DNA of 64,000 nt, taken from contig JAUJEA010000013.1 of NCBI GenBank assembly GCA_030442035.1, positions 1 through 64,000 on the forward strand, written 5' to 3'. Numbering within the stretch: the stretch's first letter is position 1; each line of letters opens with the position of its first letter. Shown one piece after another: positions 26,693 to 35,571 of the stretch. This stretch comes from Splendidivirga corallicola (GTDB lineage Bacteria; Bacteroidota; Bacteroidia; Cytophagales; Cyclobacteriaceae). Both the position numbers and the translations under genes were made by a program. A model generated the notes under the pieces. The model saw only the letters and a program-made list of their open reading frames with translations. It searched no databases and was not told the DNA's origin.

Positions 26693-27175
26693 TTACCCTT
26701 TACGCATTTGCCCTCTGTGAAACCTACGTTTCATTTGGTTTCTATGTGTATCAAAATATAGCCTTTGCTCATCATCAAGAAGCTTTCTAATGTCCTGCTT
26801 CATGGCTACCTCTTTCTTATGAAGATCTGTTTTAATAGCTCCGATCTCTTCAATCACTTTATTGACCTGGCCCATGTTTACATTTTTCTCAGTGGTCAGT
26901 GTACGCAGGCGTGCTTGTTTTTCGCCAATCTGATTTTTTAAAGGAAGAACATCTTCATGGAAGGCCAGCCTGATTTTTTTGATGTCTTCTTTTTGTTTAT
27001 CACTAAGATTGGGTATTTCGGCCCTTTTATGACGCATTTCCATATGTGCCCTGTGCTCCCTTCCTTTTTGCCTACGTTCTGCTTTTTCCTTCTCTTGAGA
27101 GAACCCTGGTATGCTGATGAGGATCATGGTCATAACCACTAACAAATGTTTCACTTTTAAACTTTGAGTTTTCAT
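26693..27175 (-). CDS. Secreted LTXXQ/Spy-family protein
   Basis: About 160 residues from the ATG at 27175, preferred because it starts the signal peptide (MKTQSLKVKHLLVVMTMILISIPGFSQ); the frame is open 17 codons further. The mature part is helical and strongly charged: IPNLSDKQKEDIKKIRLAFHEDVLPLKNQIGEKQARL (LTXXQ-like hook), then LLDDEQRLYFDTHRNQM and a basic tail. Spy/CpxP proteins are periplasmic chaperones or stress sensors. It lies 95 bp upstream of the ECF sigma gene on the same strand, so it may be a target or co-regulated partner of that sigma factor. Confidence 0.8.
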   Translation of the reverse strand: MKTQSLKVKHLLVVMTMILISIPGFSQEKEKAERRQKGREHRAHMEMRHKRAEIPNLSDKQKEDIKKIRLAFHEDVLPLKNQIGEKQARLRTLTTEKNVNMGQVNKVIEEIGAIKTDLHKKEVAMKQDIRKLLDDEQRLYFDTHRNQMKRRFHRGQMRKG

Positions 27176-27595
27176 AATTTCGATTATTAATGTCTTTAAT
27201 GATTTATCTATTCTTTTAGATGACAATCATTTGGAAACCTTGCGCCGAACTTTAATTTTTTTTTTAAACAGGAATGAAGAATAGGAGCGATGGGTGATTT
27301 TGCGCCACCAATAATAGTTTGGGTTTTAATCTTTATTAGTGAAGAGTTTGGCCTCTCAGCCAATGATAATGGGATCCACCCGATCAAATACAAATGGAAG
27401 GCTCCAAAAAGAAGCAATCTAATGGCCACAGTAATGGTATCAATAAGGATCAAGCCTAGAAGTCCAATTTTGTTTTTTAGAGGGACAAACATATCTGTAT
27501 GCTACAACCATAAAAAGTTAAATTAAATATGATAAAACAAAGTCTCTATAAAGTTATGGTGATCAACTTTTTCAAATGAGCAGTTTAGAACCAAT

Positions 27596-27621
27596 GTTCT
27601 TTGTGCTTGATCACAAAGAAC
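27596..27621. repeat. Perfect 10-bp inverted repeat
   Basis: GTTCTTTGTG, a 6-nt spacer and CACAAAGAAC. It lies just before the longer palindrome at 27629-27775 and may be part of the same element. No T-run follows, so it is not clearly a terminator. Confidence 0.6.
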
Positions 27622-27628
27622 CAAAAAA

Positions 27629-27775
27629 TCAAGGCTGTGAAGAAATTTGCTAAAAACCTTCATTTAAAGCTAAAATCATTAAACTCGCGCCTGTACGCAA
27701 CCAACCCAGCTCAAACAGTAATGATTTCTTAACGCTTTAAATTCCGGTTTTCTTCACGCAATTTCTTCAAGGCCG
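27629..27775. repeat. Long imperfect palindrome (extragenic repeat)
   Basis: The left arm (TCAAGGCTGTGAAGAAATTT... ATTTAAAGC...AATCATT) and the reverse complement of the right arm (GGCCTTGAAGAAATTG...AAACC...ATTTAAAGC...AAATCATT) align over about 60 bp with a ~20-bp centre rich in C. This is the kind of extragenic palindrome repeated in many Bacteroidota genomes. It has no coding potential supported here. Confidence 0.65.
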
Positions 27776-28027
27776 AAACATATTGGAAAAGCGCTTGCCG
27801 AACAATGGATCAAAAGCTCTTTTGGCTTTGTGACCTTTAAAAGGCAATTGCTCCCCAGATTTTTTTGTTTGATCCATCAATTTTCCTGGGATTCATAACT
27901 TTTTTGCCTTCCGCCTTGCTTATATACCTCCTGAATGGAGGCTATATTTTTCTCCGTTGCAAAAAGTAAATTGATCCGCTATCCTTGAGTATTATTCATT
28001 AAATTGCGCTAAACAATTAGTACAGGA

Positions 28028-28462
28028 ATGACAAGGAAAGTGATGATTGCTGTTGACGGGAGTGAGTGTGCAAATCAAGCTGCTTTGAAAGGGTTTGAGC
28101 TGGCCAGACAACTTGATGCAAGCATTGCTTTGATCTATGTAATTGATAAAGGTAAAAGCTTGGGTAACATAGAAGCCGGAACCTTTCCAATGGAAGCGCT
28201 GGAGGCAATGGAAAAGGAAGCAATGGAGGCAGTCCAAGCTATACAAGCCAAAGCAAAAGGCCTTAGAACAGAACTATTCACCCCAGAGGGAGATCCTAAA
28301 CGGGATATTCTAAATACGGCTATGGATTGGGGAGCCGATATGATCATTGTTGGTTCAAGAGGTCACTCGGCATTGGAGAAGTTAATTTTAGGTTCTGTTT
28401 CGGAATATCTTCTGCACCACTCAACGATTCCTGTAATGGTTGTTCCTTCATTGACATCTTAA
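28028..28462 (+). CDS. Universal stress protein (UspA family)
   Basis: 144 residues, single Usp domain: [20 protein letters not shown] at the N-terminus, then [20 protein letters not shown]. The ATP-binding signature G-x2-G-x9-G-S is present in [21 protein letters not shown], ending VMVVPS. The intact glycine motif places it with the ATP-binding class. Cytoplasmic. It is followed 8 bp downstream by the pyrophosphatase gene, so the two are probably co-transcribed. Confidence 0.93.
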   Translation: MTRKVMIAVDGSECANQAALKGFELARQLDASIALIYVIDKGKSLGNIEAGTFPMEALEAMEKEAMEAVQAIQAKAKGLRTELFTPEGDPKRDILNTAMDWGADMIIVGSRGHSALEKLILGSVSEYLLHHSTIPVMVVPSLTS

Positions 28463-28470
28463 AAAAAACT

Positions 28471-29001
28471 ATGAATAACCCTTGGCACAGTGTGGAGGTT
28501 GGTAAATCCTCACCTGATATTGTAAATGGAATTATTGAGATCCCTAAAAATACCAGAGCCAAATATGAATTAGACAAAGAGAGTGGCTTACTAAAGTTGG
28601 ACAGGGTTTTGTATGCTTCAATTTATTATCCCGCCAATTATGGATTCATCCCTCAAACCTATTGTGATGACCAAGATCCTTTGGATATTCTGATTTTATC
28701 GCAAATCAATGTTGTGCCCATGTGTATTGTAAGTGCAAAAATTATTGGGGTAATGCGCATGCTTGATGGCGGGGAATTGGATGATAAGATCATTGCGGTG
28801 GCCGAAAATGATATGAGTGTGAATCACATTGATGACATTGACCATTTACCCGCTCATTTCTTTAAAGAATTGAGAAACTTTTTTGAAGATTATAAAAAAC
28901 TGGAAAACAAAACCGTAAAAGTAGAAGAGTTTCAAAACAGGGAAATCGCAAGGGAAATAGTTTTAAAAAGTATCGATGATTACAATTTAAAATTCAGGTA
29001 G
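28471..29001 (+). CDS. ppa: Inorganic pyrophosphatase (family I)
   Basis: 176 residues from the ATG at 28471; the frame is open 48 codons upstream, but that part overlaps the Usp gene in another frame and is not pyrophosphatase-like. It hydrolyses diphosphate to two phosphates in the cytoplasm with magnesium. Signatures are [37 protein letters not shown] (the D-x-D-P-x-D metal site, Asp67/69/72), [19 protein letters not shown]-like and the C-terminal [11 protein letters not shown]. Length and motifs are normal for the bacterial enzyme. Confidence 0.95.
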   Translation: MNNPWHSVEVGKSSPDIVNGIIEIPKNTRAKYELDKESGLLKLDRVLYASIYYPANYGFIPQTYCDDQDPLDILILSQINVVPMCIVSAKIIGVMRMLDGGELDDKIIAVAENDMSVNHIDDIDHLPAHFFKELRNFFEDYKKLENKTVKVEEFQNREIAREIVLKSIDDYNLKFR

Positions 29002-29113
29002 TACACTTCACAAAAGGCCCATCACTCAATTCATTGTTAAAATTTTGAGTTGAAAAATATGTAATCCTAAATATGCGATGGTCGTTCTATAAGGAGATCA
29101 AAATTTGATTCAG

Positions 29114-30934
29114 CTACCGTACTATAATCCTTTTGATCAAGGTAGGTGAGCCTTTAAGTCGCAACTTAACAATATACCAACCTTTTGGAAAAGCTGAAAT
29201 ATCAATGGTATTTTGTTGATTGGTGAGCACGTCTTGGTAAATACGATGACCCATAGCATCCTCAATGGTCATGGCTATTGGAGGTTCAAGGAATTTATTG
29301 GCTTGAATGTGAAAACGATCTGTGACCGGGTTAGGAAATAACCTCACAGCATCATCATTGATTTTCTTTGGATCTACTTGAAGCGCATTCTCCCGTTCAT
29401 TGCATATCGTATAATGGGACTGGAAAGCATAACGGGCTTTGGCTGGATTGATGTGTGTGTTCATTACGTTGGGCGAACCAATCGAAGGCCATTGATGATC
29501 ACCTAAAAAGAACGGTTTTCTCGCTAAGTAATAAGAAGTATCTGAAAGTTGCCTGGATTCCTGTTCATCTACTTGTCCTTTAACGTTGTTGGCAAACAAG
29601 AAATGGTCCAGTCCTTTAATCCTGAAAAGGCCTCTTAATTCATCTTTATTTGTTATCTCATTCCCAATGAAATTTTGGTTATTGCTGGCAGGATTGCCTT
29701 TCATGACAATGCCATATAATTCAGCCCGATTCCTGAAAAAAGTGTTGTTAGGGCCATTATAATCATGAGAATCATCTATCACGATGTTTTGGGCAATGTT
29801 CCCTTCGAATAAGTTGGCATATGGATAATTGCCATGAAGCACGATATCACCGGCTTCATGCTTTGGGACCAGGATGGTAGACCAATAAGGATCTATAGAG
29901 TAATTGTAACCAAATACATTGCCATTGGCTCCGGCCTGAACCAACATGGCATGTCTCAAATGTTCAAATACATTATTTTCGATGAGACACTCACCGGAAG
30001 TATATTGTGCCACTACTCCATATGCCTTTCCACCTGTTCCATAATTGAAAGCATTATGAAAGTAACTACCGGTTACGCTTATGTTTGTACTTTTGGTTAT
30101 AGCCACATGGGCAAAATTGCATCTTTCACTTTCCACGCCCTTCACCCAAGATTCAGCTGCGTATTTAAAATTAATATTGCTGGTTTCTCGGGAAGTTTGA
30201 TCGAGTCGCTCAATTTTCAGACATTCAATACCGACTGCTACAATCGGATTGATTTTTTGTGCACGAAGATCATTCATTGTAACATAATCAAGCCTTATCC
30301 GACTTGATAGGATCAATTTATTTTCCTGTATGTCTCTTATCCTGGCGATTTGTCCAACAGTTCCAAGGGCCCAATCCGAAGCGATAAGATGATCATCTTG
30401 TTGCGTGATTTTGATGTAGTCCCCGATTTTAAAGACTGTTGTATTTTCTACGTTGACGAAATCGCTTCCTATTTTTATATCACCAATTATGCGGACACTT
30501 TCTTCTGTGGTCCCCTGTGCGTTGATAGCGTTTCCGCCGCCGCCAAAATTAAATCGTAATAGTGTTTTTTGTGAAGAACTACCCTTAAGAACAACACTAT
30601 CAGATAGGTGAATGGTAGATTCGAAGTAATAGATACCCTTCGGGAAATAAACAATACCAGATCTGCCCTCCAGGCTTTCGATAGCTTCTTTCAGCGCCGG
30701 GGAAACGTCCTTGCGACCATTATTTTCAACTCCGAAATCTTTGATGTTGATGACTTGGTAATTCTTTGGAGGTGTATTCCTTAATCCCGCCAATTGCCAA
30801 TTCACTGTTCTCCCGTTTGGCAACACCTGACCATTTACCTGTCTGATTGTGAACAGTAGTAAGAGGCACGGGATCAAGTGATTGATTTTCAGGTGCAGGT
30901 TCAAAGGTTTATATTTGGTATAATATCCCAACAA
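29114..30934 (-). CDS. Secreted right-handed beta-helix (pectate-lyase-like) protein with T9SS sorting domain
   Basis: 606 residues. A signal region near residue 15-35 is followed by the glycan-binding beta-helix start typical of pectate lyase superfamily 3 proteins (IKDFGVENNGRKDVSPALKEAIESL and GIVYFPKGIYYF). Many short beta-helix turns follow, including NNVFEHLRHAMLVQAGANGNVFG and NNTFFRNRAEL. The last ~75 residues (LFPNPVTDRFHIQANKF...FPKGWYIVKLRLKG...KRIIVR) are a T9SS type A sorting domain. It is therefore exported and surface-bound or released. Polysaccharide binding or lysis is inferred from the fold; the substrate is unknown. Confidence 0.85.
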   Translation of the reverse strand: MLGYYTKYKPLNLHLKINHLIPCLLLLFTIRQVNGQVLPNGRTVNWQLAGLRNTPPKNYQVINIKDFGVENNGRKDVSPALKEAIESLEGRSGIVYFPKGIYYFESTIHLSDSVVLKGSSSQKTLLRFNFGGGGNAINAQGTTEESVRIIGDIKIGSDFVNVENTTVFKIGDYIKITQQDDHLIASDWALGTVGQIARIRDIQENKLILSSRIRLDYVTMNDLRAQKINPIVAVGIECLKIERLDQTSRETSNINFKYAAESWVKGVESERCNFAHVAITKSTNISVTGSYFHNAFNYGTGGKAYGVVAQYTSGECLIENNVFEHLRHAMLVQAGANGNVFGYNYSIDPYWSTILVPKHEAGDIVLHGNYPYANLFEGNIAQNIVIDDSHDYNGPNNTFFRNRAELYGIVMKGNPASNNQNFIGNEITNKDELRGLFRIKGLDHFLFANNVKGQVDEQESRQLSDTSYYLARKPFFLGDHQWPSIGSPNVMNTHINPAKARYAFQSHYTICNERENALQVDPKKINDDAVRLFPNPVTDRFHIQANKFLEPPIAMTIEDAMGHRIYQDVLTNQQNTIDISAFPKGWYIVKLRLKGSPTLIKRIIVR

Positions 30935-31247
30935 ATCAATTAATGGATTTTGCTTTTCTCATTAAATCTCAACTTCCTCAATCCTACAAAAATAAAATAA
31001 TTCTAATAATTAATTAGATTTTTCCAGAATAATAGAAATGATATCGAAATTATACATTTTAAAATGAACCGATTTTTATTTCAAAAAGAACTAAGTCGAT
31101 CTGGTTTGCTATTATTTCTCATATCCCAGATTCCCCTATGTTTTTTAGCCTTATTTTATCCGCTACCAAAATGATGGTAGCTATTTGGAATAATTGTTGT
31201 GAAGTATTTGATAAACGTGATTTGTTAATTATTTATTCCTTGATAAT
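30935..31247. other. Divergent intergenic region
   Basis: Very AT-rich. It separates the beta-helix gene (minus) from the small lipoprotein gene (plus), so it should hold two promoters. No hairpin or ORF of note. Confidence 0.4.
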
Positions 31248-31592
31248 ATGAAGATTACTAAGATTTTGTTTTTCTCGTCTATAATTCTCTTAAGTGGTTG
31301 CAAAATAGGACTGGAGTCAATTAGTTATCTCGGAGAGGAACTTCCGGATCAAAGTGGTGAGGTCCTAACTTTTTATGATGAAAATGAGATAAAAAAACCG
31401 TACAGGATTTTGGGAAGTATGGTCAATGAGTTGTATGCCAACCAGTCCGCTGATGACATCAAGGCCAATATGATCAATAAGGCCAGGTTAGTTGGGGCAG
31501 ACGCTCTTATATTTGTTGATATGAGCACTGTTAAAGATGAAGATGGTTTTGATTGCCTGGCTATCAAGTCAAAAGCCATCAAATTTAAATAA
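31248..31592 (+). CDS. Small lipoprotein of unknown function
   Basis: 114 residues. Lipoprotein signal MKITKILFFSSIILLSGC with a clear lipobox (LSGC). The mature part has IKKPYRILGSMV and MINKARLVGADALIFVDM. This pattern of a 'G/S-x-L ... K-A-x-x-x-GA-D-A-L-I' segment is seen in small periplasmic lipoproteins and YbjQ-like or DUF4156-like families, but I cannot assign a family. It is probably attached to the outer or inner membrane. Confidence 0.75.
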   Translation: MKITKILFFSSIILLSGCKIGLESISYLGEELPDQSGEVLTFYDENEIKKPYRILGSMVNELYANQSADDIKANMINKARLVGADALIFVDMSTVKDEDGFDCLAIKSKAIKFK

Positions 31593-31811
31593 GACCTGAT
31601 CATCTGATGAAGGCGGGGCTTTATGGGTTATGATGGATTCAATGCACTCAATTGGCTGACTGCTATTATTGGCTGTGGATTGTGTAAATCTTTCTTAATT
31701 AGATCGACCAAATGGTGAATCTTTCGCTATAGAAAATATCAATATTCTAACCTAATCACTAACCTTATTTGTAATTTGCAGATCAAATAAGAAACGTGTC
31801 CTTTATTGATC

Positions 31812-32834
31812 ATGAAGAATTTCATTTATATAGTATTGTTGTTTGTCTTTATTGCTTGTGAATCAGATGAAAACAAGAAAGCACGCTTTTTCTTTGAAGG
31901 CAATAATATGATAAAAGAACAATATTATCCCAGGGCTGTTGAGGTATATTCCCAAGCCATTAAAATTGATCCGACCTTCAAGGATGCGTATAATAATAGA
32001 GGTATTGCTTACTTTGAACTAGGGGAGTTTGATCTGGCTCTCAAAGATTATAACAAAGCGATAGCACTTGATCCCAAATTTGATAAAGCTTACTCTAATC
32101 GCGCTAATTTATTCGCGAAGTTAAATCGGTGGGAAGAGAATCTCAGCGATCTTGAAATGATTATGGCCATGAAGAAGGATTCCATTCCCATTTTATTAGA
32201 TGTAGGGATAGCCAATACACAACTAAAGCAGTACTCGGAAGCGCTTAAATATTTTGACATGGTCCTTCAAAAGGAACCTGAAAATGCCAAAGCACTTATA
32301 AATCGAGGTACAACTAAATTTTACATGGACTCATTGGATCAGGCACTGCAGGACCTTTCTCTGGCTATTAAAGTAGATCCTGATGAATCAAGTTCCTACA
32401 ACTCCATTGGTCAGGTATATCTTGCCCAGGAAAAATTCCATGAAGCGCTGGGCGAATTCGATGAAGCCCTGGAAAAGCTGCCGAATGAACCCTACTACCT
32501 AAATAATAAAGGGTATGCACTTTTAAAATTGGGGGATACTAAAGAAGCTGAAAGCTTAATTAACAGAAGTATCCAATTAGATCCATATAATGCCTGGGCC
32601 TATAGAAATAAAGGGCTTTACTATCTGGAAACCGATAATACGGAAAGCGCTATTCGGGTTTTGGAGCGTGCGAAAGAAATCAATGATCAGGTGGAAAAAC
32701 TTCATTTTTATTTAGGCAACGCTTATCTAAAAAAGGGAGATAAGAAAGCTGCCTGTGAGGCATTCAAAACTTCCATGGATCAAGGCGATACAGAAGCAAC
32801 AGCTTTGTATGCGGAACACTGCAACACAGATTAA
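31812..32834 (+). CDS. TPR-repeat lipoprotein
   Basis: 340 residues from the ATG at 31812; a TTG two codons upstream is open but less likely. Lipoprotein signal MKNFIYIVLLFVFIAC. The rest is eight to nine tetratricopeptide repeats with classic A/G-x-x-Y/F-x-x-x-G...A-x-x-D-x-x-x-A...P residues (AYNNRGIAYFELGEFDLALKDYNKAI-like). A short cysteine-containing last repeat (KKAACEAFKTSMDQGD) ends the chain. It is a periplasmic protein-interaction scaffold; the partner is unknown. Confidence 0.88.
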   Translation: MKNFIYIVLLFVFIACESDENKKARFFFEGNNMIKEQYYPRAVEVYSQAIKIDPTFKDAYNNRGIAYFELGEFDLALKDYNKAIALDPKFDKAYSNRANLFAKLNRWEENLSDLEMIMAMKKDSIPILLDVGIANTQLKQYSEALKYFDMVLQKEPENAKALINRGTTKFYMDSLDQALQDLSLAIKVDPDESSSYNSIGQVYLAQEKFHEALGEFDEALEKLPNEPYYLNNKGYALLKLGDTKEAESLINRSIQLDPYNAWAYRNKGLYYLETDNTESAIRVLERAKEINDQVEKLHFYLGNAYLKKGDKKAACEAFKTSMDQGDTEATALYAEHCNTD

Positions 32835-32886
32835 AAACGTCGAATACGTTGTTAATTATTCATGGCACATTACCAATTGATTTCCT

Positions 32887-33936
32887 CTATGCCGGTAATT
32901 TGATTTCAAAAGTTGACCCTTTATTATCTCCCGGACTTTCAGCGCTTAATTCACCGCCATGTTTTTCAATAATCTTTTTACTGAGATAAAGCCCTAACCC
33001 ATTGGTGGGTTCTCCAGCCGTACCCCTTTTACGCTCAGGTGTAAAACGCCTGAAAAGAATGTTTGGATCTTTCAGCGTGAAACCGATTCCCTGATCTTCC
33101 ACAGCAATTTTAACATTTCGGTTACCATTAGTGGCTTTTACCTTGATCTTCTGTCCTCTTTTAGAGAACTTAATGGCATTGTGAACAAGGTTGTTTAACA
33201 CCTGAGAAAATGAATAAGGGTCAACTTTTATATTCAGATCGTTACTGAAATCCTTTTGAATTTCAAGCTGTTTGTTTTCTAGTGTTATTTCGAATTGGGT
33301 TAAGGTCTGGGAGAGGACCTTGGAAAGATTCACCTCAGTTTTCTTGAGCCTTCCAATTTCAGCATCTTCCTCATTAAGCAATGAAAGGATCGACTCCATC
33401 AGATTCAATTGATGGAACCCTAGCTCTTCAATTTTGGTGCAATAATGTGTAACTTCTTCCGGATCCTTTTCCATCTTGATAACCTTAATCAAACCTAATA
33501 TAGAGATCATCGGACTTCTAAGATCATGTGAGAGCATGGCGGTGATATCATTTTTCTCATTCATCATCTTATCCAGGGAAGCTTTTCCTTCTACGATGTC
33601 TTTCATAATAATACCTACTTCATCCCTGAAACCTGTAGGGATCTTTGGGACCCTGTTAAAAGATACATATTCATGTAGTGCTTTTTTTGCCAGATAGAGC
33701 GGTTCCAATAAACCCTTAAGCAGGAAGGCGGCTGTGACAAGTGCGATTAAGGTGAATAACAAAATGATAACCGCCACTTTGTGAGGTGAAATAAACTGAA
33801 TATTGTTAAAACTTAAAAAGACCAGCAATCCAAAAAGAGGAATATTGATACTAAAAAAAGCTACAAAAATGATCTTTTGTGAATAGGTGCCAAACTGGCT
33901 GAATCTTGACAAAAACTTGTAAACCCGCATTCCCAA
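32887..33936 (-). CDS. Membrane sensor histidine kinase
   Basis: 349 residues. Two membrane helices (~22-42 and ~52-75) with only a short loop between them are followed by a HAMP-like linker (~75-120). The HisKA domain has MLSHDLRSPMISILGLI (phospho-acceptor His) and the HATPase domain has N box NNLVHNAIKFS, G1 VEDQGIGF and G2 TNGLGLYLSKK. The small extracytoplasmic loop suggests it senses a membrane or cytoplasmic signal. No response regulator is adjacent. It is convergent with the TPR lipoprotein gene. Confidence 0.88.
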   Translation of the reverse strand: MGMRVYKFLSRFSQFGTYSQKIIFVAFFSINIPLFGLLVFLSFNNIQFISPHKVAVIILLFTLIALVTAAFLLKGLLEPLYLAKKALHEYVSFNRVPKIPTGFRDEVGIIMKDIVEGKASLDKMMNEKNDITAMLSHDLRSPMISILGLIKVIKMEKDPEEVTHYCTKIEELGFHQLNLMESILSLLNEEDAEIGRLKKTEVNLSKVLSQTLTQFEITLENKQLEIQKDFSNDLNIKVDPYSFSQVLNNLVHNAIKFSKRGQKIKVKATNGNRNVKIAVEDQGIGFTLKDPNILFRRFTPERKRGTAGEPTNGLGLYLSKKIIEKHGGELSAESPGDNKGSTFEIKLPA

Positions 33937-34306
33937 ATTATGAATTTAGTTAATTGCTAAACAATGTAATTCTAATACTGCTCCCCCATTTTGAATAAAC
34001 AAATCATTAAAAGTAAATTAAAATTGAAGGATTTTAGAACGCAAAAAACAACAAACGGTACTTTGGTAAACTCAACTTGCGAATTGAATAAATTCCATAT
34101 TTTAGGCTCAAAATAGAAACCATAATTGTATTTTTCTTATATAAGGAAATGTGTCATTTTTGAAATTATAACTCGCTGATGTTCATAACAATCTTCACCA
34201 TGTGAGTTCTTGATTCCATCGTATGGGTTTTGTATTTATTCAAGATTTTGGTTTCATCCTAATGTTCATTTTTTTAAATTGACTTCATCAACTAACATCT
34301 AAACCT
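33937..34306. other. Divergent intergenic region, nothing recognised
   Basis: 370 bp of AT-rich DNA between the kinase gene (minus) and the SRPBCC/GyrI gene (plus). No hairpin, repeat or ORF beyond short random frames. Confidence 0.4.
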
Positions 34307-35317
34307 ATGAAAGCCTTAAAAATCATCGGGATCATTGTCGTGGTTTTAGTGGCGATTTATTTCGCAGCCGTGGCGTTTTCACCATCTGAAATGCACGTTT
34401 CCCGCTCAATTGTAATTAATGCGAATGCTGGTAAAGTATTTAAGGAAGTCAGCAATTTTAAAACGGATAAACATTGGTCTGTTTGGCACCAGATGGATCC
34501 AAATGCTAGTCATAGCTATGAGGGTCCCACTCGTGAAGTTGGATTCAAAGAATCCTGGAGCAGTGAGATGCGTGAAGTTGGTGTAGGGTCAAGAGAGATC
34601 ACAGAATTGGAAAAAGATAAAATGATTAAAATGGTAATGGCCTTTGAGGGATATGATGGAAAGCCTACCGCTACTTATTTACTGGAACCTGATGGAGAAG
34701 GGACCAAACTGACCTGGAAGTTTGATGAGGAAGGTCTAAAGGGATTTGGTAAGATAATGTCCTTAATGATGAAGGGTAGTATTGATGATGCCTATAAAAA
34801 AAGTTTGGATAATTTGAAAACCTATATTGAATCCAAACCGGATTATGCTATAGAAATTGATGAAGTAGCCAATGAGGCAATTTATTATGTTGGAATTAAG
34901 AGTGAGGTACCTGCCAATGATGTTAAGGCCATACAAACTGCTTTTGCAAATGCTTACGGACAAATGATGATGTATCTTCAAGCGCAAGGGCAGAGCCTTT
35001 CAGGAATGCCTCTATGTGTTTATCACAATGTTGAGGGTGAAACCATTGTGATGGAGCCCGGTTTACCGATAGCTACTAAGATTGAGGTGGATCATGATGA
35101 AATCAAAATGAATGAGATAGCTTCAGGTAAAGCTGTTAAAGGAGTGCATATGGGCGATTATGTCAAACTTGGTGATTCGCACAACGAAATCAGAAAATAT
35201 CTCGCGGACAACAATTTAAACGTTTCCGGAAATCCATGGGAAATATTTGTTACCGACCCGGGGCAGGTAACGGATACAGCGCAATGGCGTACAGAGATCT
35301 TTTACCCTATTAATTAG
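34307..35317 (+). CDS. SRPBCC-domain and GyrI-like effector-binding-domain fusion protein
   Basis: 336 residues. A membrane anchor (~3-24: LKIIGIIVVVLVAIYFAAVAF) precedes an SRPBCC/polyketide-cyclase-like domain (~28-178: HVSRSIVINANAGKVFKEV, TDKHWSVW, TYLLEPDGEGTKLTWKF). A second alpha/beta domain (~185-336) resembles the GyrI/AraC effector-binding fold (VKGVHMGDY, PWEIFVTDPGQVTD, WRTEIFYPIN). Both domains bind small hydrophobic ligands in other proteins. No DNA-binding domain is present, so regulation of transcription is not implied. It is followed by a hairpin terminator and is monocistronic. Confidence 0.85.
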   Translation: MKALKIIGIIVVVLVAIYFAAVAFSPSEMHVSRSIVINANAGKVFKEVSNFKTDKHWSVWHQMDPNASHSYEGPTREVGFKESWSSEMREVGVGSREITELEKDKMIKMVMAFEGYDGKPTATYLLEPDGEGTKLTWKFDEEGLKGFGKIMSLMMKGSIDDAYKKSLDNLKTYIESKPDYAIEIDEVANEAIYYVGIKSEVPANDVKAIQTAFANAYGQMMMYLQAQGQSLSGMPLCVYHNVEGETIVMEPGLPIATKIEVDHDEIKMNEIASGKAVKGVHMGDYVKLGDSHNEIRKYLADNNLNVSGNPWEIFVTDPGQVTDTAQWRTEIFYPIN

Positions 35318-35337
35318 TAAAAATTAAGTTTTATCTT

Positions 35338-35390
35338 AAATCCTCTGAATAACATTTTAGGGAGATGTCATTCAGAGGATTTTGTGTTTT
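35338..35390 (+). terminator. Rho-independent terminator of the SRPBCC/GyrI gene
   Basis: AAATCCTCTGAAT, a 19-nt loop and ATTCAGAGGATTT form a perfect 13-bp stem, followed by TTGTGTTTT. It starts 20 bp after the stop codon. Confidence 0.8.
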
Positions 35391-35571
35391 AATTTTAGCT
35401 CTTGATCGGGCTTAGAAAGTTGGAGAAAGAGGGAATTATTTTATACCTACCCTTTCAATTGATTGTTTTAGATTCATTCCATTTTCATCAAAAAAACAGG
35501 TCACAGGCCTTACCGTATCACTACGAGCCTAGATGGATACGAACGAAAAACATTCGCGCCAGTTTGAGATC

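Larger units (their letters stand above)
27176..28027. other. 850-bp intergenic region with palindromic elements
   Basis: Between the LTXXQ gene (minus) and the universal stress protein gene (plus). It contains a short perfect hairpin (27596-27621), a long imperfect palindrome (27629-27775) and a small hairpin CCTCC-TGAAT-GGAGG at 27927-27941. Short overlapping ORFs exist on both strands at about 27208-27526 but neither has recognisable domains. Confidence 0.5.

Noticed and set aside
27208-27526. Overlapping ORFs of 94 and 78 codons on opposite strands
   Set aside because: Neither shows a recognisable domain, signal or convincing start context, and both overlap. The minus-strand one also runs up to the LTXXQ start. 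Left unannotated.
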